Source: Streptomyces anulatus (GTDB lineage: Bacteria > Actinomycetota > Actinomycetes > Streptomycetales > Streptomycetaceae). From it: 64,000 nucleotides of DNA. The DNA is taken from assembly GCF_014650675.1 (NCBI RefSeq), contig NZ_BMVK01000021.1:1-64000 (forward strand), in the 5' to 3' direction. Under the pieces are notes generated by a model, which worked only from the letters and a program-made list of their open reading frames with translations, had not been told where the DNA came from and made no database searches. A program made the translations under genes and the position numbers. Of this stretch, positions 30,245 through 38,311 are shown piece after piece (positions within the stretch are counted from its first letter, which is position 1; every line of letters starts with the position of its first letter).

Positions 30245-31188
30245 CCCGTCACGTCGGCAGGCAGGCCCGGGTCCTGGACCTCGGTCAGATACCGCCAGGC
30301 GTCGGGCCTGCTCCCGTCCACGTCGGTGAATCCGTACACCTGGGCGAGCTGCCCGCTGGAGAGCGCCCTGCCGTTCCAGCGGGCGACCTCGGGGTCGCCG
30401 GCGAGTGCGGACACAGCGCGGCCGACGTACGCGGGGGACTCGGAGATCGCGAAGTGGGGCGCGTGCGCGACTGCGTCCCGCCAGGTGGTCTCGGTCACTC
30501 CGTGGGCCTGGAGCATGGCCTCGGAGCGGAGCCATCCCGGTGTGAGAGCCACGGCCGTCGCGTGGTGCGGTGCGAGTTCATGGCCGAGGGCGAAGGCCAT
30601 CCGGTTCACCGCTGCCTTGGCCAGGTCGTAGAAGAACGAGACGCGGTAGTGGGACGCGTTGTACTCGTCCGTCCCGTCGGTCATCTCGACGACCAGGCCG
30701 CCCGGTGTCTCGATCAGCAGCGGCAGCGCGAAGTGACTGGTGATGGCGTGGGTGTCGACGGCCAGCCGCAGGGTGTGCAGCCCGGTGTCGAGCGACGACT
30801 CCCACACCGGCTTGTCCCACTCGATCTCGGCGCCCCAGATGTCGTTCACCAGGATGTGCAGGGCGCCCTGCTCGCTCGCGATGCGGGCCACGAGCGCCCT
30901 GACCCGGTCGGGGACCAGATGGTCGACCTGGACGGCGATGCCCCGTCCGCCCGCCGCGTCGACCAGGGCCGCGGTCTCCTCGATCGTTTCGGGACGGTCC
31001 ATCTCGGAGCGCTCGGAACCGCTCGTGCGGCCGGTCACGTACACGGTCGCCCCGGCGGCGCCGAGCTGGACGGCGATGCCTCTCCCGGCCCCGCGGGTGC
31101 CTCCGGCGACGAGTGCCACGCGGCCGGCCAGATCGGATCCGGGGGCCTGCCCTCCGGAGGGTGCTCCAGGCTCCGCAATCGCTCCCAT
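30235..31188 (-). CDS. SDR family oxidoreductase
   Basis: A 317-residue SDR. The cofactor motif is VAGGTRGAGRG with NADP-favouring VTGRTSGSER after beta 2. The active site YxxxK is YDLAK. A C-terminal extension of about 40 residues (GFTDVDGSRPDAWRYL) is typical of a Streptomyces subfamily with unknown substrate. ATG 31188 was chosen to start MGAIAEPG; upstream codons overlap the recA promoter region. Confidence 0.85.
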   Translation of the reverse strand: MGAIAEPGAPSGGQAPGSDLAGRVALVAGGTRGAGRGIAVQLGAAGATVYVTGRTSGSERSEMDRPETIEETAALVDAAGGRGIAVQVDHLVPDRVRALVARIASEQGALHILVNDIWGAEIEWDKPVWESSLDTGLHTLRLAVDTHAITSHFALPLLIETPGGLVVEMTDGTDEYNASHYRVSFFYDLAKAAVNRMAFALGHELAPHHATAVALTPGWLRSEAMLQAHGVTETTWRDAVAHAPHFAISESPAYVGRAVSALAGDPEVARWNGRALSSGQLAQVYGFTDVDGSRPDAWRYLTEVQDPGLPADVTGYR

Positions 31189-31272
31189 ATCGATCGAATA
31201 TAGGGCGATACGCTCAGGTGTGCAGGCGCGACCGCGTTCGGTCGAGGGGTGGCCGCGGGGTGCGTGGTGCGC

Positions 31273-31301
31273 TTGACACAGAAATCGAACATCCATTCTG
31301 A
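31273..31301 (+). promoter_or_regulatory. recA promoter with LexA (SOS) box
   Basis: TTGACA (31273-31278) is a consensus -35. cGAACatccATTCt (31286-31299) matches the actinobacterial LexA box GAAC-N4-GTTC with one change, and lies across the spacer and -10 (TTCTGA, 31296-31301, 17-bp spacer). LexA binding here would block RNA polymerase. The layout is as described for Streptomyces recA (recalled). Confidence 0.82.
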
Positions 31302-31438
31302 TGGAATTCTGGCCGGGTTTTCCCGGGCCCGGCCGTGGAGTTGTCCACAGGCAGGGAGGACGTCGAGGCCCATTGTCAGTGGCAGGGGTTAGCGTCTGAG
31401 ACGTGAAGCGATCGACTCAAGCAAATCGGGTGGAACCC

Positions 31439-32575
31439 ATGGCAGGTAACGACCGCGAGAAGGCGCTGGACGCCGCACTCGCACAGATTGAACGGCAGTT
31501 CGGCAAGGGTGCGGTGATGCGCCTGGGCGAGCGACCGAACGAGCCCATCGAGGTCATCCCCACGGGATCGACCGCGCTGGACGTCGCACTGGGCGTCGGC
31601 GGTCTGCCGCGCGGCCGTGTGGTGGAGGTGTACGGGCCGGAGTCCTCCGGTAAGACGACGCTGACGCTGCACGCGGTGGCGAACGCGCAGAAGCTCGGCG
31701 GCTCGGTGGCGTTCATCGACGCCGAGCACGCGCTGGACCCGGAGTACGCGAAGAAGCTCGGCGTCGACATCGACAACCTCATCCTGTCCCAGCCGGACAA
31801 CGGTGAGCAGGCGCTGGAGATCGTCGACATGCTGGTGCGCTCCGGCGCGCTGGACCTGATCGTCATCGACTCCGTGGCGGCCCTGGTGCCCCGTGCGGAG
31901 ATCGAGGGCGAGATGGGCGACTCGCACGTGGGTCTCCAGGCCCGTCTGATGAGCCAAGCCCTCCGCAAGATCACCAGTGCGCTCAACCAGTCCAAGACCA
32001 CCGCGATCTTCATCAACCAGCTCCGCGAGAAGATCGGCGTGATGTTCGGCTCCCCGGAGACCACCACCGGTGGCCGGGCGCTGAAGTTCTACGCCTCGGT
32101 GCGCCTCGACATCCGCCGGATCGAGACGCTCAAGGACGGCACCGACGCCGTCGGCAACCGCACCCGCGTCAAGGTCGTCAAGAACAAGGTCGCCCCGCCG
32201 TTCAAGCAGGCGGAGTTCGACATCCTCTACGGCCAGGGCATCAGCCGCGAGGGCGGTCTGATCGACATGGGCGTGGACCACGGCTTCGTCCGCAAGGCCG
32301 GCGCCTGGTACACGTACGAGGGCGATCAGCTCGGCCAGGGCAAGGAGAACGCCCGCAACTTCCTCAAGGACAACCCCGACCTCGCCAACGAGATCGAGAA
32401 GAAGATCCTGGAGAAGCTGGGGATCGGTGTCCGTCCGGACGCCGCTACGGGCGAGCCGGCAGCGGACGCCGCTGCGACAGCGGCTGCGGCACCGGCGGCC
32501 GACGGGGCGGCGAAGCCGGCGACCACCGCGGCGGCCAAGGCCAAGCCGGCCAAGACCGCGGCGGCCAAGAGCTAG
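31439..32575 (+). CDS. recA: Recombinase RecA
   Basis: A 378-residue recombinase for homologous recombination and LexA cleavage. Walker A is GPESSGKTT, Walker B LDLIVIDSVAAL, and the DNA-binding loops (MGDSHVGLQARLMSQALRK, NQLREKIGVMFGSPETTTGG) are intact. The last about 45 residues are an Ala/Lys-rich tail (AAAPAADGAAKPATTAAAK) as in other Streptomyces. The start at ATG 31439 gives MAGNDREKALDAAL, as in the family; an upstream GTG at 31403 would add 12 residues. recX begins three bases after its stop. Confidence 0.98.
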   Translation: MAGNDREKALDAALAQIERQFGKGAVMRLGERPNEPIEVIPTGSTALDVALGVGGLPRGRVVEVYGPESSGKTTLTLHAVANAQKLGGSVAFIDAEHALDPEYAKKLGVDIDNLILSQPDNGEQALEIVDMLVRSGALDLIVIDSVAALVPRAEIEGEMGDSHVGLQARLMSQALRKITSALNQSKTTAIFINQLREKIGVMFGSPETTTGGRALKFYASVRLDIRRIETLKDGTDAVGNRTRVKVVKNKVAPPFKQAEFDILYGQGISREGGLIDMGVDHGFVRKAGAWYTYEGDQLGQGKENARNFLKDNPDLANEIEKKILEKLGIGVRPDAATGEPAADAAATAAAAPAADGAAKPATTAAAKAKPAKTAAAKS

Positions 32576-32578
32576 GCC

Positions 32579-33307
32579 GTGACACGTCGTACGGAGTGGT
32601 CGGGCAGCCCTGCCGAGCCCGGCGGCGACCCTGAATCCGGCTACGGGCCCGCCGAGCCGGAGGCGGGTGCCGGGGCGCGGCCCGGGCGCCGCTCACGCGG
32701 TGGAGCGGGCGCCGGGAGCGGATTCGGCGAAGGGGCGGGCCGCCGTGCCCGCTCCGGCACCAGAAGCAGCGGCTCCCCCTCCTCGTCGAGGGCCGAGAAG
32801 GGGGAGCCGCGTGACCCGGTCGAGCAGGCGCGCAACATCTGCCTGCGGCTGCTCACCGGGACGCCGCGAACGCGCAAACAGCTCGCGGACGCCCTGCGCA
32901 AGCGGGAGATCCCGGACGAGGCGGCCGAGGAAGTGCTTGCGCGCTTCGTGGACGTCGGGCTGATCGACGATGCGGCGTTCGCCGGGGCATGGGTGGAGTC
33001 CCGGCACCACGGCCGGGGGCTCGCGCGCCGCGCCCTCGTCCGTGAGCTGCGGACGAAGGGCGTGGAATCCGCCGTGATCGACGAGGCGGTCGGTCAGCTC
33101 GACCCGGATCAGGAGGAGGAGACGGCGCGCGAGCTCGTGGCCCGCAAGCTCCGCTCCACGCGGGGCCTGGACCGGGACAAGCGGCTGCGTCGCCTGGCGG
33201 GGATGCTCGCACGCAAGGGATACGGGGAGGGCATGGCCCTGCGAGTGGTGCGTCAGGCGCTGGAGGAGGAGGGCGAGGACACGGAGGGCCTGGACGAGCC
33301 TTTCTGA
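32579..33307 (+). CDS. recX: Regulatory protein RecX
   Basis: A 242-residue inhibitor of RecA filaments. The first 80 residues are a Gly/Arg/Ser-rich disordered extension typical of Streptomyces. The RecX core follows: ICLRLLTGTPRTRKQLADALRKREIPDEAAEEVL, FVDVGLIDDAAFAGAWVESR, LRTKGVE and RLAGMLARKGYGEGMALRVV. GTG start lies directly after recA, so the two are coupled. Confidence 0.95.
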   Translation: MTRRTEWSGSPAEPGGDPESGYGPAEPEAGAGARPGRRSRGGAGAGSGFGEGAGRRARSGTRSSGSPSSSRAEKGEPRDPVEQARNICLRLLTGTPRTRKQLADALRKREIPDEAAEEVLARFVDVGLIDDAAFAGAWVESRHHGRGLARRALVRELRTKGVESAVIDEAVGQLDPDQEEETARELVARKLRSTRGLDRDKRLRRLAGMLARKGYGEGMALRVVRQALEEEGEDTEGLDEPF

Positions 33308-33345
33308 AGTCGCGGGCCGGAGACCCGGAGATGTCGGCGGCCGAC

Positions 33346-33370
33346 AGCCAGCGGCCACAGGCCGATGGCT
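33346..33370. terminator. Imperfect hairpin between recX and the convergent gene
   Basis: agcca/tggct and inner ggcc/ggcc form a two-part stem with a 2x2 internal loop and loop aca. It is the only hairpin I see in this convergent gap. Confidence 0.4.
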
Positions 33371-33403
33371 AACGTCCGACGGCTAGCGGTCAGCGGTCCA
33401 AGG

Positions 33404-34081
33404 TCAGTGTCCCGCCAGGGACGCGCGGCGGATGGTGGCGTCGAAGAGGGCCAGGGCGTCCGCGGCGGTGCGGCCGGGATGGCGGTTCCAGGGGCCGATC
33501 AGCCCGGGCCACCCCTGCGCGCGCAGCTCCGTGATCAGCCAGGCGCCGGCCCGGTCCACGGTGTCGAGGGAGCCGTAGCCGAGGCGGTGCGCGGAGATGA
33601 GGGCGCCGCAGACGCAGCGTGCGCCACGGACGTTCCGCAGCCGGTACGGGGTGTTCTGCCAGCCCCACTCGGCCAGGATCTGCCGTGCGTAGCCGAGATG
33701 GGTCGAGGGGCGCAGATCGCCCTGCCCGACCCGCCGCCAGAGATGGACGCGGTCGGGCAGCATCGCGCCCAGCCGCCCGGGAAGCGGGCGCTCGTGCGGC
33801 GGTGCCGCGGGCAGTGTCCGCAGGGTGTCGTCGACGAGCCGGTCCACGGGGACGGACAGCAGGCTCCGCCAGTCGGAGTGCCCCGCGGACGGGGGACCCG
33901 AAGGTTCCGCAGGCCGTGCGGACGTCGGCTCCGCCGGGCTGAACGCGGGCTCGGGGACGGTGTGGTCCCAGCCCGTGACGATCTGCTGCCACGCCTGGGT
34001 GTCGTGCAGCCGGGAAGCCTGGCCGTCGAGCTGGTCGGGGGTGAGGACAGCGGTCGCCATAAGTGCGTCATCTCCGTACAT
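33404..34081 (-). CDS. Hypothetical protein, Streptomyces-type
   Basis: A 225-residue soluble protein without a recognised family. The middle (about 40-70) is Pro/Ser/Ala-rich. The C-terminal half is ordered-looking with CVCGALISAHRLGYGS and LRAQGWPGLIGPWNRHPGRTAADALALFDATIRRA. The two Cys in CVC are the only Cys. ATG 34081 is chosen for AGAGGG five bases upstream; ATG 34060 is an alternative. It is convergent with recX. Confidence 0.6.
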   Translation of the reverse strand: MYGDDALMATAVLTPDQLDGQASRLHDTQAWQQIVTGWDHTVPEPAFSPAEPTSARPAEPSGPPSAGHSDWRSLLSVPVDRLVDDTLRTLPAAPPHERPLPGRLGAMLPDRVHLWRRVGQGDLRPSTHLGYARQILAEWGWQNTPYRLRNVRGARCVCGALISAHRLGYGSLDTVDRAGAWLITELRAQGWPGLIGPWNRHPGRTAADALALFDATIRRASLAGH

Positions 34082-34169
34082 TTCGACCCTCTGTGTGAGG
34101 CGAATGTCGGTCACGTACGGCGATTGCTCCAGTGGAACGTGGCGTTCGGGTGTGACATCCGAACGGACT

Positions 34170-34203
34170 GACGCCCGGCACCTGAGCTCAGGTGCCGGGC
34201 GTC
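34170..34203 (-). terminator. Perfect 34-bp palindrome downstream of the rhodanese gene
   Basis: gacgcccggcacctgag (34170-34186) is followed immediately by its exact reverse complement (34187-34203). It lies between two minus-strand genes: after the rhodanese gene and about 90 bp upstream of the hypothetical gene. It is probably a terminator for the sulfur operon, but the absence of a loop also allows a protein-binding site. Confidence 0.65.
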
Positions 34204-34217
34204 AAGTGCCGGATGTT

Positions 34218-34273
34218 CAGATCCCGGGCGTCAGATCCCGGGCGTCAGATCCCGGACGTCAGATCCCGGGCGT
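34218..34273. repeat. Four tandem 14-bp repeats at the 3' end of the rhodanese gene
   Basis: cagatcccgggcgt recurs at 34218, 34232, 34246 (one change) and 34260. The copy at 34260 holds the last codons of the rhodanese gene, whose stop codon spans 34259-34261. The repeats thus extend the coding end into the intergenic region. Confidence 0.88.
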
Positions 34274-34711
34274 CGGGTCGGGGGGTGTGACCGGGAGTCC
34301 TGCGGCGCGCCACGCCTGGAAGCCGCCGATCAGGTCGGTGGCCCGGTGCAGTCCCAGCTGCCGCAGCGAGGCGACCGCGAGACTGGAGGCGTATCCCTCG
34401 TTGCAGACGACGACGACCTGGAGGTCGTGGCCGACCGCTTCGGCGGCGCGGTGGCTGCCCCGGGGGTCGAGCCGCCATTCCAGTTCGTTGCGTTCGACGA
34501 CCAGCGCGCCCGGGATCAGCCCGTCCCGGTCGCGGAGCGCCGCGTACCGGATGTCCACCAGCAGGGCCCCGGTCTCCGCCGCCGCGGCAGCCTCGGGCGG
34601 GCCGATCCGGTCGTAGCCGGCCCTGACCCGCTCCAGCAGTTCGTCGATGCCCAGGGGCGGCGGGGCGTCCGGCACGGTCTCGTCCCGGCTCGTGTTCCGG
34701 TCCTCGCTCAC
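34259..34711 (-). CDS. Rhodanese-like sulfurtransferase
   Basis: A 150-residue single-domain rhodanese. The active-site loop is VVVCNEGYASS, with the persulfide-forming Cys. The CH2A-like LVDIRYAALRDRDGLIPGALVVERNELEWRLDP start and a GGFQAWRAAGLPV end complete the fold. GTG start overlaps the stop of the cysteine dioxygenase (GTGA), so both are translated together. It probably handles sulfane sulfur from cysteine breakdown. Confidence 0.9.
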   Translation of the reverse strand: MSEDRNTSRDETVPDAPPPLGIDELLERVRAGYDRIGPPEAAAAAETGALLVDIRYAALRDRDGLIPGALVVERNELEWRLDPRGSHRAAEAVGHDLQVVVVCNEGYASSLAVASLRQLGLHRATDLIGGFQAWRAAGLPVTPPDPTPGI

Positions 34712-35289
34712 TGCCAGTCCTCCGGGCGTTCGGTCTGCTCCAGGCGGAGCACCGCACCGGTGCGGCTGAACCGGCGGATCCGCGGCAGGGGCGGGTAGTA
34801 GGCGTGGACGGAGACCGCGTGCGCGACCTCGGACTCGTTGAGGACCTCATGGACGTGGTTCTGCCCGAAGGCCCTGCCCTGACCGGTCGCCAACTCCCTC
34901 GACCGGTCCACCCCGTCCGTCAGCTCCAGCGTCTTCCAGCCGTCGGTGGGCAGCCGCACGGCCAGTGAGTGCTCCTTGAGGGCGCCGGCCGCGGTGGTGA
35001 ACGCGCCGAACGAGTCGGCGTGATCGTGCCAGCCCGTGCCGGTGCCCGGCGGCCAGCCGATCAGCCATGCTTCGCTGCCGCCCGGTCCGTCGAGCCGGAT
35101 CCAGGTGCGGCCCTCCGGATCGAGGGGGAGCGAGGCGATGAGCGCCTCGTCCCGGGCGGTGCTGCGGACGAAGTCCATCAGCTCCGCGACCGTCGGCGCG
35201 GTGGGGGAGGTTGCGGAGCCACCGGTGACGGGGGCCGAAGGGGAAGGAACAGCGGCAGCCGTGGGCACGGCGGAGCGAGGGGAAGACAC
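34708..35289 (-). CDS. Cysteine dioxygenase type I
   Basis: A 193-residue cupin that oxidises cysteine to cysteine sulfinate with non-haem iron. Iron ligands are the two His in WHDHADSFGAF and a third in HVHEVLN. The C-terminal HAYYPPLPRIRRF matches the family. GTG 35289 was selected for AGGACG at proper distance; upstream in-frame sequence belongs to the leader region. It forms an operon with the rhodanese gene and lies behind a Cys-rich leader peptide. Confidence 0.9.
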   Translation of the reverse strand: MSSPRSAVPTAAAVPSPSAPVTGGSATSPTAPTVAELMDFVRSTARDEALIASLPLDPEGRTWIRLDGPGGSEAWLIGWPPGTGTGWHDHADSFGAFTTAAGALKEHSLAVRLPTDGWKTLELTDGVDRSRELATGQGRAFGQNHVHEVLNESEVAHAVSVHAYYPPLPRIRRFSRTGAVLRLEQTERPEDWQ

Positions 35290-35362
35290 GAGGACCGTCC
35301 TGAGAGTTCGCGCGGGGTTCCGGCCGTGCGGAAAGCGGCACGCGCCGGCAGAGGGAGGCGAT

Positions 35363-35410
35363 TCAGCAGGACGGGCGACACACGCAGCCCGCGTAACGGA
35401 CGAGGTCCAT
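35363..35410 (-). CDS. Cysteine-rich leader peptide MDLVRYAGCVCRPSC
   Basis: A 15-codon reading frame with GGAGGG five bases before its ATG. Three of its last seven residues are Cys. A longer in-frame version of 28 residues begins at 35449 (MTDTDVRLWRRVH...), exactly where the promoter would start the mRNA. It resembles short peptides with an R-H-x-D-L-x-R core and Cys ending that precede sulfur genes in Streptomyces (recalled). Cys-poor ribosome stalling here could set expression of the downstream dioxygenase. Confidence 0.8.
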   Translation of the reverse strand: MDLVRYAGCVCRPSC

Positions 35411-35456
35411 ATGGACCCTCCGCCACAGGCGCACATCGGTGTCGGTCATGATCTGG

Positions 35457-35485
35457 AGTACACCACGCGCGCCCGTGACGGTCAA
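35457..35485 (-). promoter_or_regulatory. Promoter of the leader-cysteine dioxygenase-rhodanese operon
   Basis: On the minus strand TTGACC (35480-35485), a 17-bp spacer and TGTACT (35457-35462) form a near-consensus vegetative promoter. Transcription would start near 35450, next to the ATG of the 28-codon leader version. It sits just after the stop of the FAD monooxygenase gene. Confidence 0.75.
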
Positions 35486-35489
35486 TCGA

Positions 35490-37193
35490 TCAGTTGAGCC
35501 CGGCGGTGCCGTCGGCGTGGACCCGCGCCCGGGACCGCTGCTGGGGTCCCGCGCCCCGCATCTCCGCGCCGTCACCCTGCTCCACGGGCTCCCGCGCTTC
35601 GCGGGGCGCACCGCCCAGAGCGGCCTGTGCCGCGGCGAACAGCTCGGCGGGCCGTACACCGCCGAAAGCCGCCACCAGGTGCCCGTCCGGCCTGACCAGC
35701 AGGACGGTGTGGGCCGATGCCCCCGGGTAGCTCTCGGTGACCAGCAGCTCCGTCGCCCCGGGCAGCGCCGCCACGGCCTCCGTGAGCCGGGGCATGACGC
35801 CTGCGGTCTGCCAGTGCCGCCGGTCCCAGACACCGGTCCCCGGCGCGACCAGGATCACCAGCGGGTGGCCCTGACCGAGCCGCTCCCGCAGACGCGCCGT
35901 CGTTCCGTCCGGCGCCGTCACCGTCACGTCGGCGACCGGCGCACCGGGGGGCGTACCGACGACGGTGTGCGCCTCGGTGTGCGGCGGCGAAAGGGGGGAG
36001 TGCGAGTACGAAGGGGGCGCACCCAGGGCTCCGCAGCCCAGATGGCCGTCGGAGAGCAGGGTGTCGTGGCCGCGTGCGGCGCCCGGGACCAGGGTCCGCA
36101 GACCGCCTCCGCCGCGCAGTATCGGCAGCGACTGGTCGGCGGCGCGCAGCCGTGCGGCCACCGCCGCCCGGCGCTCCGCCTGGTAGCTGTCGAGGAGGTG
36201 CTCGGCCGGGCCGTGGTGCCAGGCGTGGGCCAGCTTCCAGGCCAGGTTCTCGGCGTCCCGGACCCCCTCGTCCAGCCCCTGCGTGCCCACGGCGCCCAGC
36301 AAATGCGCCGCGTCCCCCGCCAGGAAGGCACGCTGCTTGCGCCAGCGCCGGGCGAGCCGGTGGTGGAGCGTGTGGACTCCGGTGTCCAGCAGTTCGTACG
36401 CCGGGGTCTCGCCGCACCAGCCGGCCAGGGTGTCCCGGATCCGGGTGATCAGAGCTTCGGGGGTGACCAGTTCGCCTCGCGGCGGCAGCAGCCAGTCCAG
36501 CCGCCAGACGCCGTCCGGCAGCGGCCGGGCGGAGACCTCGGCGCCCCCGGTCCGCCAGGGAGGCTGCCGGTGCAGAACGGCCTCGTCGGGCCAGGGCAGT
36601 TCGGCCCGGAGCGCGGCGACGGCATGCCGCTCCACCGCCGTACGGCCGGGGAACCGGATGTCCAGCAGTTTGCGCACGGTCGACCGGGCGCCGTCGCAGC
36701 CGACCAGATAACTCCCGCGCCACCAGGTCGAACCCGGCTCCCTGGTGTGCACCGTGATGCCGTCGGGGTCCTGCTCCAGCGTGTCGATCCGGCTCATCGG
36801 CACCCGCTGGACCAGCGGCGCCTTGTCCACCGCCGCACGCAGCGCGCCGCTCAGCGCATGCTGCGGAACATGGAGCGGTGCGGGAAGGAGCCCGGGGAGC
36901 GGGACCTCGTCCTCGTCCCTCCGGCCCCCGCTCAGCGGCACGTTCCGGACCAGCTGCTTCCGGCGCATCGAACGCCACCCGGCCCAGCGCAGCCCGACCC
37001 GGTCCAGCTCCCGGCAGCCGAGGCGGCCCAGCAGGTCGGCGGTGTCCTCGCGCAGCACGACCGTGCGGGCGGGACGGGGCTCCTCCGTGCCGGGGCCCTC
37101 GTCGAGAACGACCGAGGGGACGCCCTGGGCGGCGAGGGCCAGCGACAGCGTCAGGCCGACGGGCCCGGCGCCGACGACGATCACCGGGTCCAC
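35490..37193 (-). CDS. FAD-dependent aromatic monooxygenase, PheA/TfdB class
   Basis: A 567-residue flavoprotein hydroxylase. FAD-binding motifs: VIVVGAGPVGLTLSLALAAQG (GxGxxG) at the N-terminus, YLVGCDGARSTVR (DG motif) and FLAGDAAHLLGAVGTQGLDEGVRDAENL (GD motif). The C-terminal 150 residues are thioredoxin-like and end in LLVRPDGHLVAAFGG, as in phenol hydroxylase relatives. GTG 37193 is chosen for GGAGGG eight bases upstream. No pathway genes flank it, so the substrate (a phenol or a polyketide) is open. Confidence 0.88.
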   Translation of the reverse strand: MDPVIVVGAGPVGLTLSLALAAQGVPSVVLDEGPGTEEPRPARTVVLREDTADLLGRLGCRELDRVGLRWAGWRSMRRKQLVRNVPLSGGRRDEDEVPLPGLLPAPLHVPQHALSGALRAAVDKAPLVQRVPMSRIDTLEQDPDGITVHTREPGSTWWRGSYLVGCDGARSTVRKLLDIRFPGRTAVERHAVAALRAELPWPDEAVLHRQPPWRTGGAEVSARPLPDGVWRLDWLLPPRGELVTPEALITRIRDTLAGWCGETPAYELLDTGVHTLHHRLARRWRKQRAFLAGDAAHLLGAVGTQGLDEGVRDAENLAWKLAHAWHHGPAEHLLDSYQAERRAAVAARLRAADQSLPILRGGGGLRTLVPGAARGHDTLLSDGHLGCGALGAPPSYSHSPLSPPHTEAHTVVGTPPGAPVADVTVTAPDGTTARLRERLGQGHPLVILVAPGTGVWDRRHWQTAGVMPRLTEAVAALPGATELLVTESYPGASAHTVLLVRPDGHLVAAFGGVRPAELFAAAQAALGGAPREAREPVEQGDGAEMRGAGPQQRSRARVHADGTAGLN

Positions 37194-37299
37194 GGCGCGT
37201 ACCCTCCGGCCCGTACGGTCATGCGGAACGTGGCATAGGAAGCCGGGTGCGTGATCACAGAACGTATGCAACCCACTGGTGGTGCTTGCGTCAAGTGAC

Positions 37300-37329
37300 C
37301 GAGGCAGCGACGCGTGCGCCGCTGCCTCG
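37300..37329 (-). terminator. Terminator after gluD
   Basis: cgaggcagcg (37300-37309) pairs with cgctgcctcg (37320-37329). Because gluD ends at 37370 on the minus strand, this hairpin closes the glu operon. Confidence 0.75.
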
Positions 37330-37369
37330 AATGCTCCTGCTCGCCAGGGCCGGGAAGGGCCCGGGGCGG

Positions 37370-38311
37370 TCAGTCCTTCGTCACTCCGGTCCCACCGGCA
37401 CCGCCGGCCGTCGGGCCTGCGCCCCCTGCGCCCCCCGCGTCCGGGCCGGGAACGGCCTCGACGGTGGGGATGCCGGCGGCCGGGGCGCCGGGCGCCACCT
37501 TGATGCCGGTCTTGGCGCGGCGGCCGCGCTTCTCGATCCACGTCGCCAGCGCCGAGAGCAGCAGGCACATCGCGATGTAGAGCGTGCCGATGACGACGAT
37601 CGTCGAGACGTACGGGTACTGGCCGTTCACCTGCGTGTTGGAGGCGATCAGACGCGCGGTCTGGAGCAGCTCCGGGTACAGGATGATGAAGCCGAGCGAG
37701 GTGTCCTTGAGGGTCACCACGAGCTGACCGATGATCGTCGGCAGCATCGACCGGACGGCCTGCGGCATCAGGACGCTGACCATGACCTGCGTCTTGCTCA
37801 TGCCCAGCGCGTACGCCGCCTCGCTCTGGCCCTTGGGCACCGAGTTGATGCCGGCCCGCAGCACCTCGGCCTGGACGCAGCCGTTGTAGACGGACAGACC
37901 CGCGGCCAGCGCCCACATCGAGTAGTCGGTGAGGAAGCCGACCCAGATGGCGTAGATGGTGATCAGCAGCGGGAGCGAGCGGAACAGCTCGATGAAGGTG
38001 GTCGCCGCCCAGCGGATCGGCTTGTGGTCGGAGAGGCGGCCCACCACCAGGACAACGCCCAGGACCAGCGAGCCGATCGCGGCAAGACCGAACGCCTTGA
38101 GCGTGGCGAGCAGGGCGTCGGCGATGTTCTGCCGGATGCCCGCGTAGTTGAAGATGTCCCACATCTCGGGGGCGAGGTGCCCCTTGTCCGCGAGCCGCAT
38201 GATGCTGATCGCGATCAGCGCCGCGATGGCGAGGCTGCCGACGACCGCGTAGAGGCGGTTGCGGACGACGGCCTTGGGACCCGGGGCGTCGTAGAGAACG
38301 CTGGCGCTCAT
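37370..38311 (-). CDS. gluD: Glutamate ABC transporter permease GluD
   Basis: A 313-residue inner-membrane subunit of a polar amino-acid importer. The permease family EAA loop is EAAYALGMSKTQVMVSVLMPQAV. Several membrane helices precede and follow, for example FGLAAIGSLVLGVVLVVG. A Gly/Pro-rich cytosolic tail of about 45 residues (AGGAGGAGPTAGG) is unusual. The start overlaps the gluC stop (ATGA). Confidence 0.92.
   Translation of the reverse strand: MSASVLYDAPGPKAVVRNRLYAVVGSLAIAALIAISIMRLADKGHLAPEMWDIFNYAGIRQNIADALLATLKAFGLAAIGSLVLGVVLVVGRLSDHKPIRWAATTFIELFRSLPLLITIYAIWVGFLTDYSMWALAAGLSVYNGCVQAEVLRAGINSVPKGQSEAAYALGMSKTQVMVSVLMPQAVRSMLPTIIGQLVVTLKDTSLGFIILYPELLQTARLIASNTQVNGQYPYVSTIVVIGTLYIAMCLLLSALATWIEKRGRRAKTGIKVAPGAPAAGIPTVEAVPGPDAGGAGGAGPTAGGAGGTGVTKD

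Noticed and set aside
35490..38162. Continuous frame joining the FAD monooxygenase to sequence upstream of 37193
   Set aside because: The upstream part is antisense-frame sequence of gluD; the GxGxxG motif and GGAGGG site place the start at 37193.
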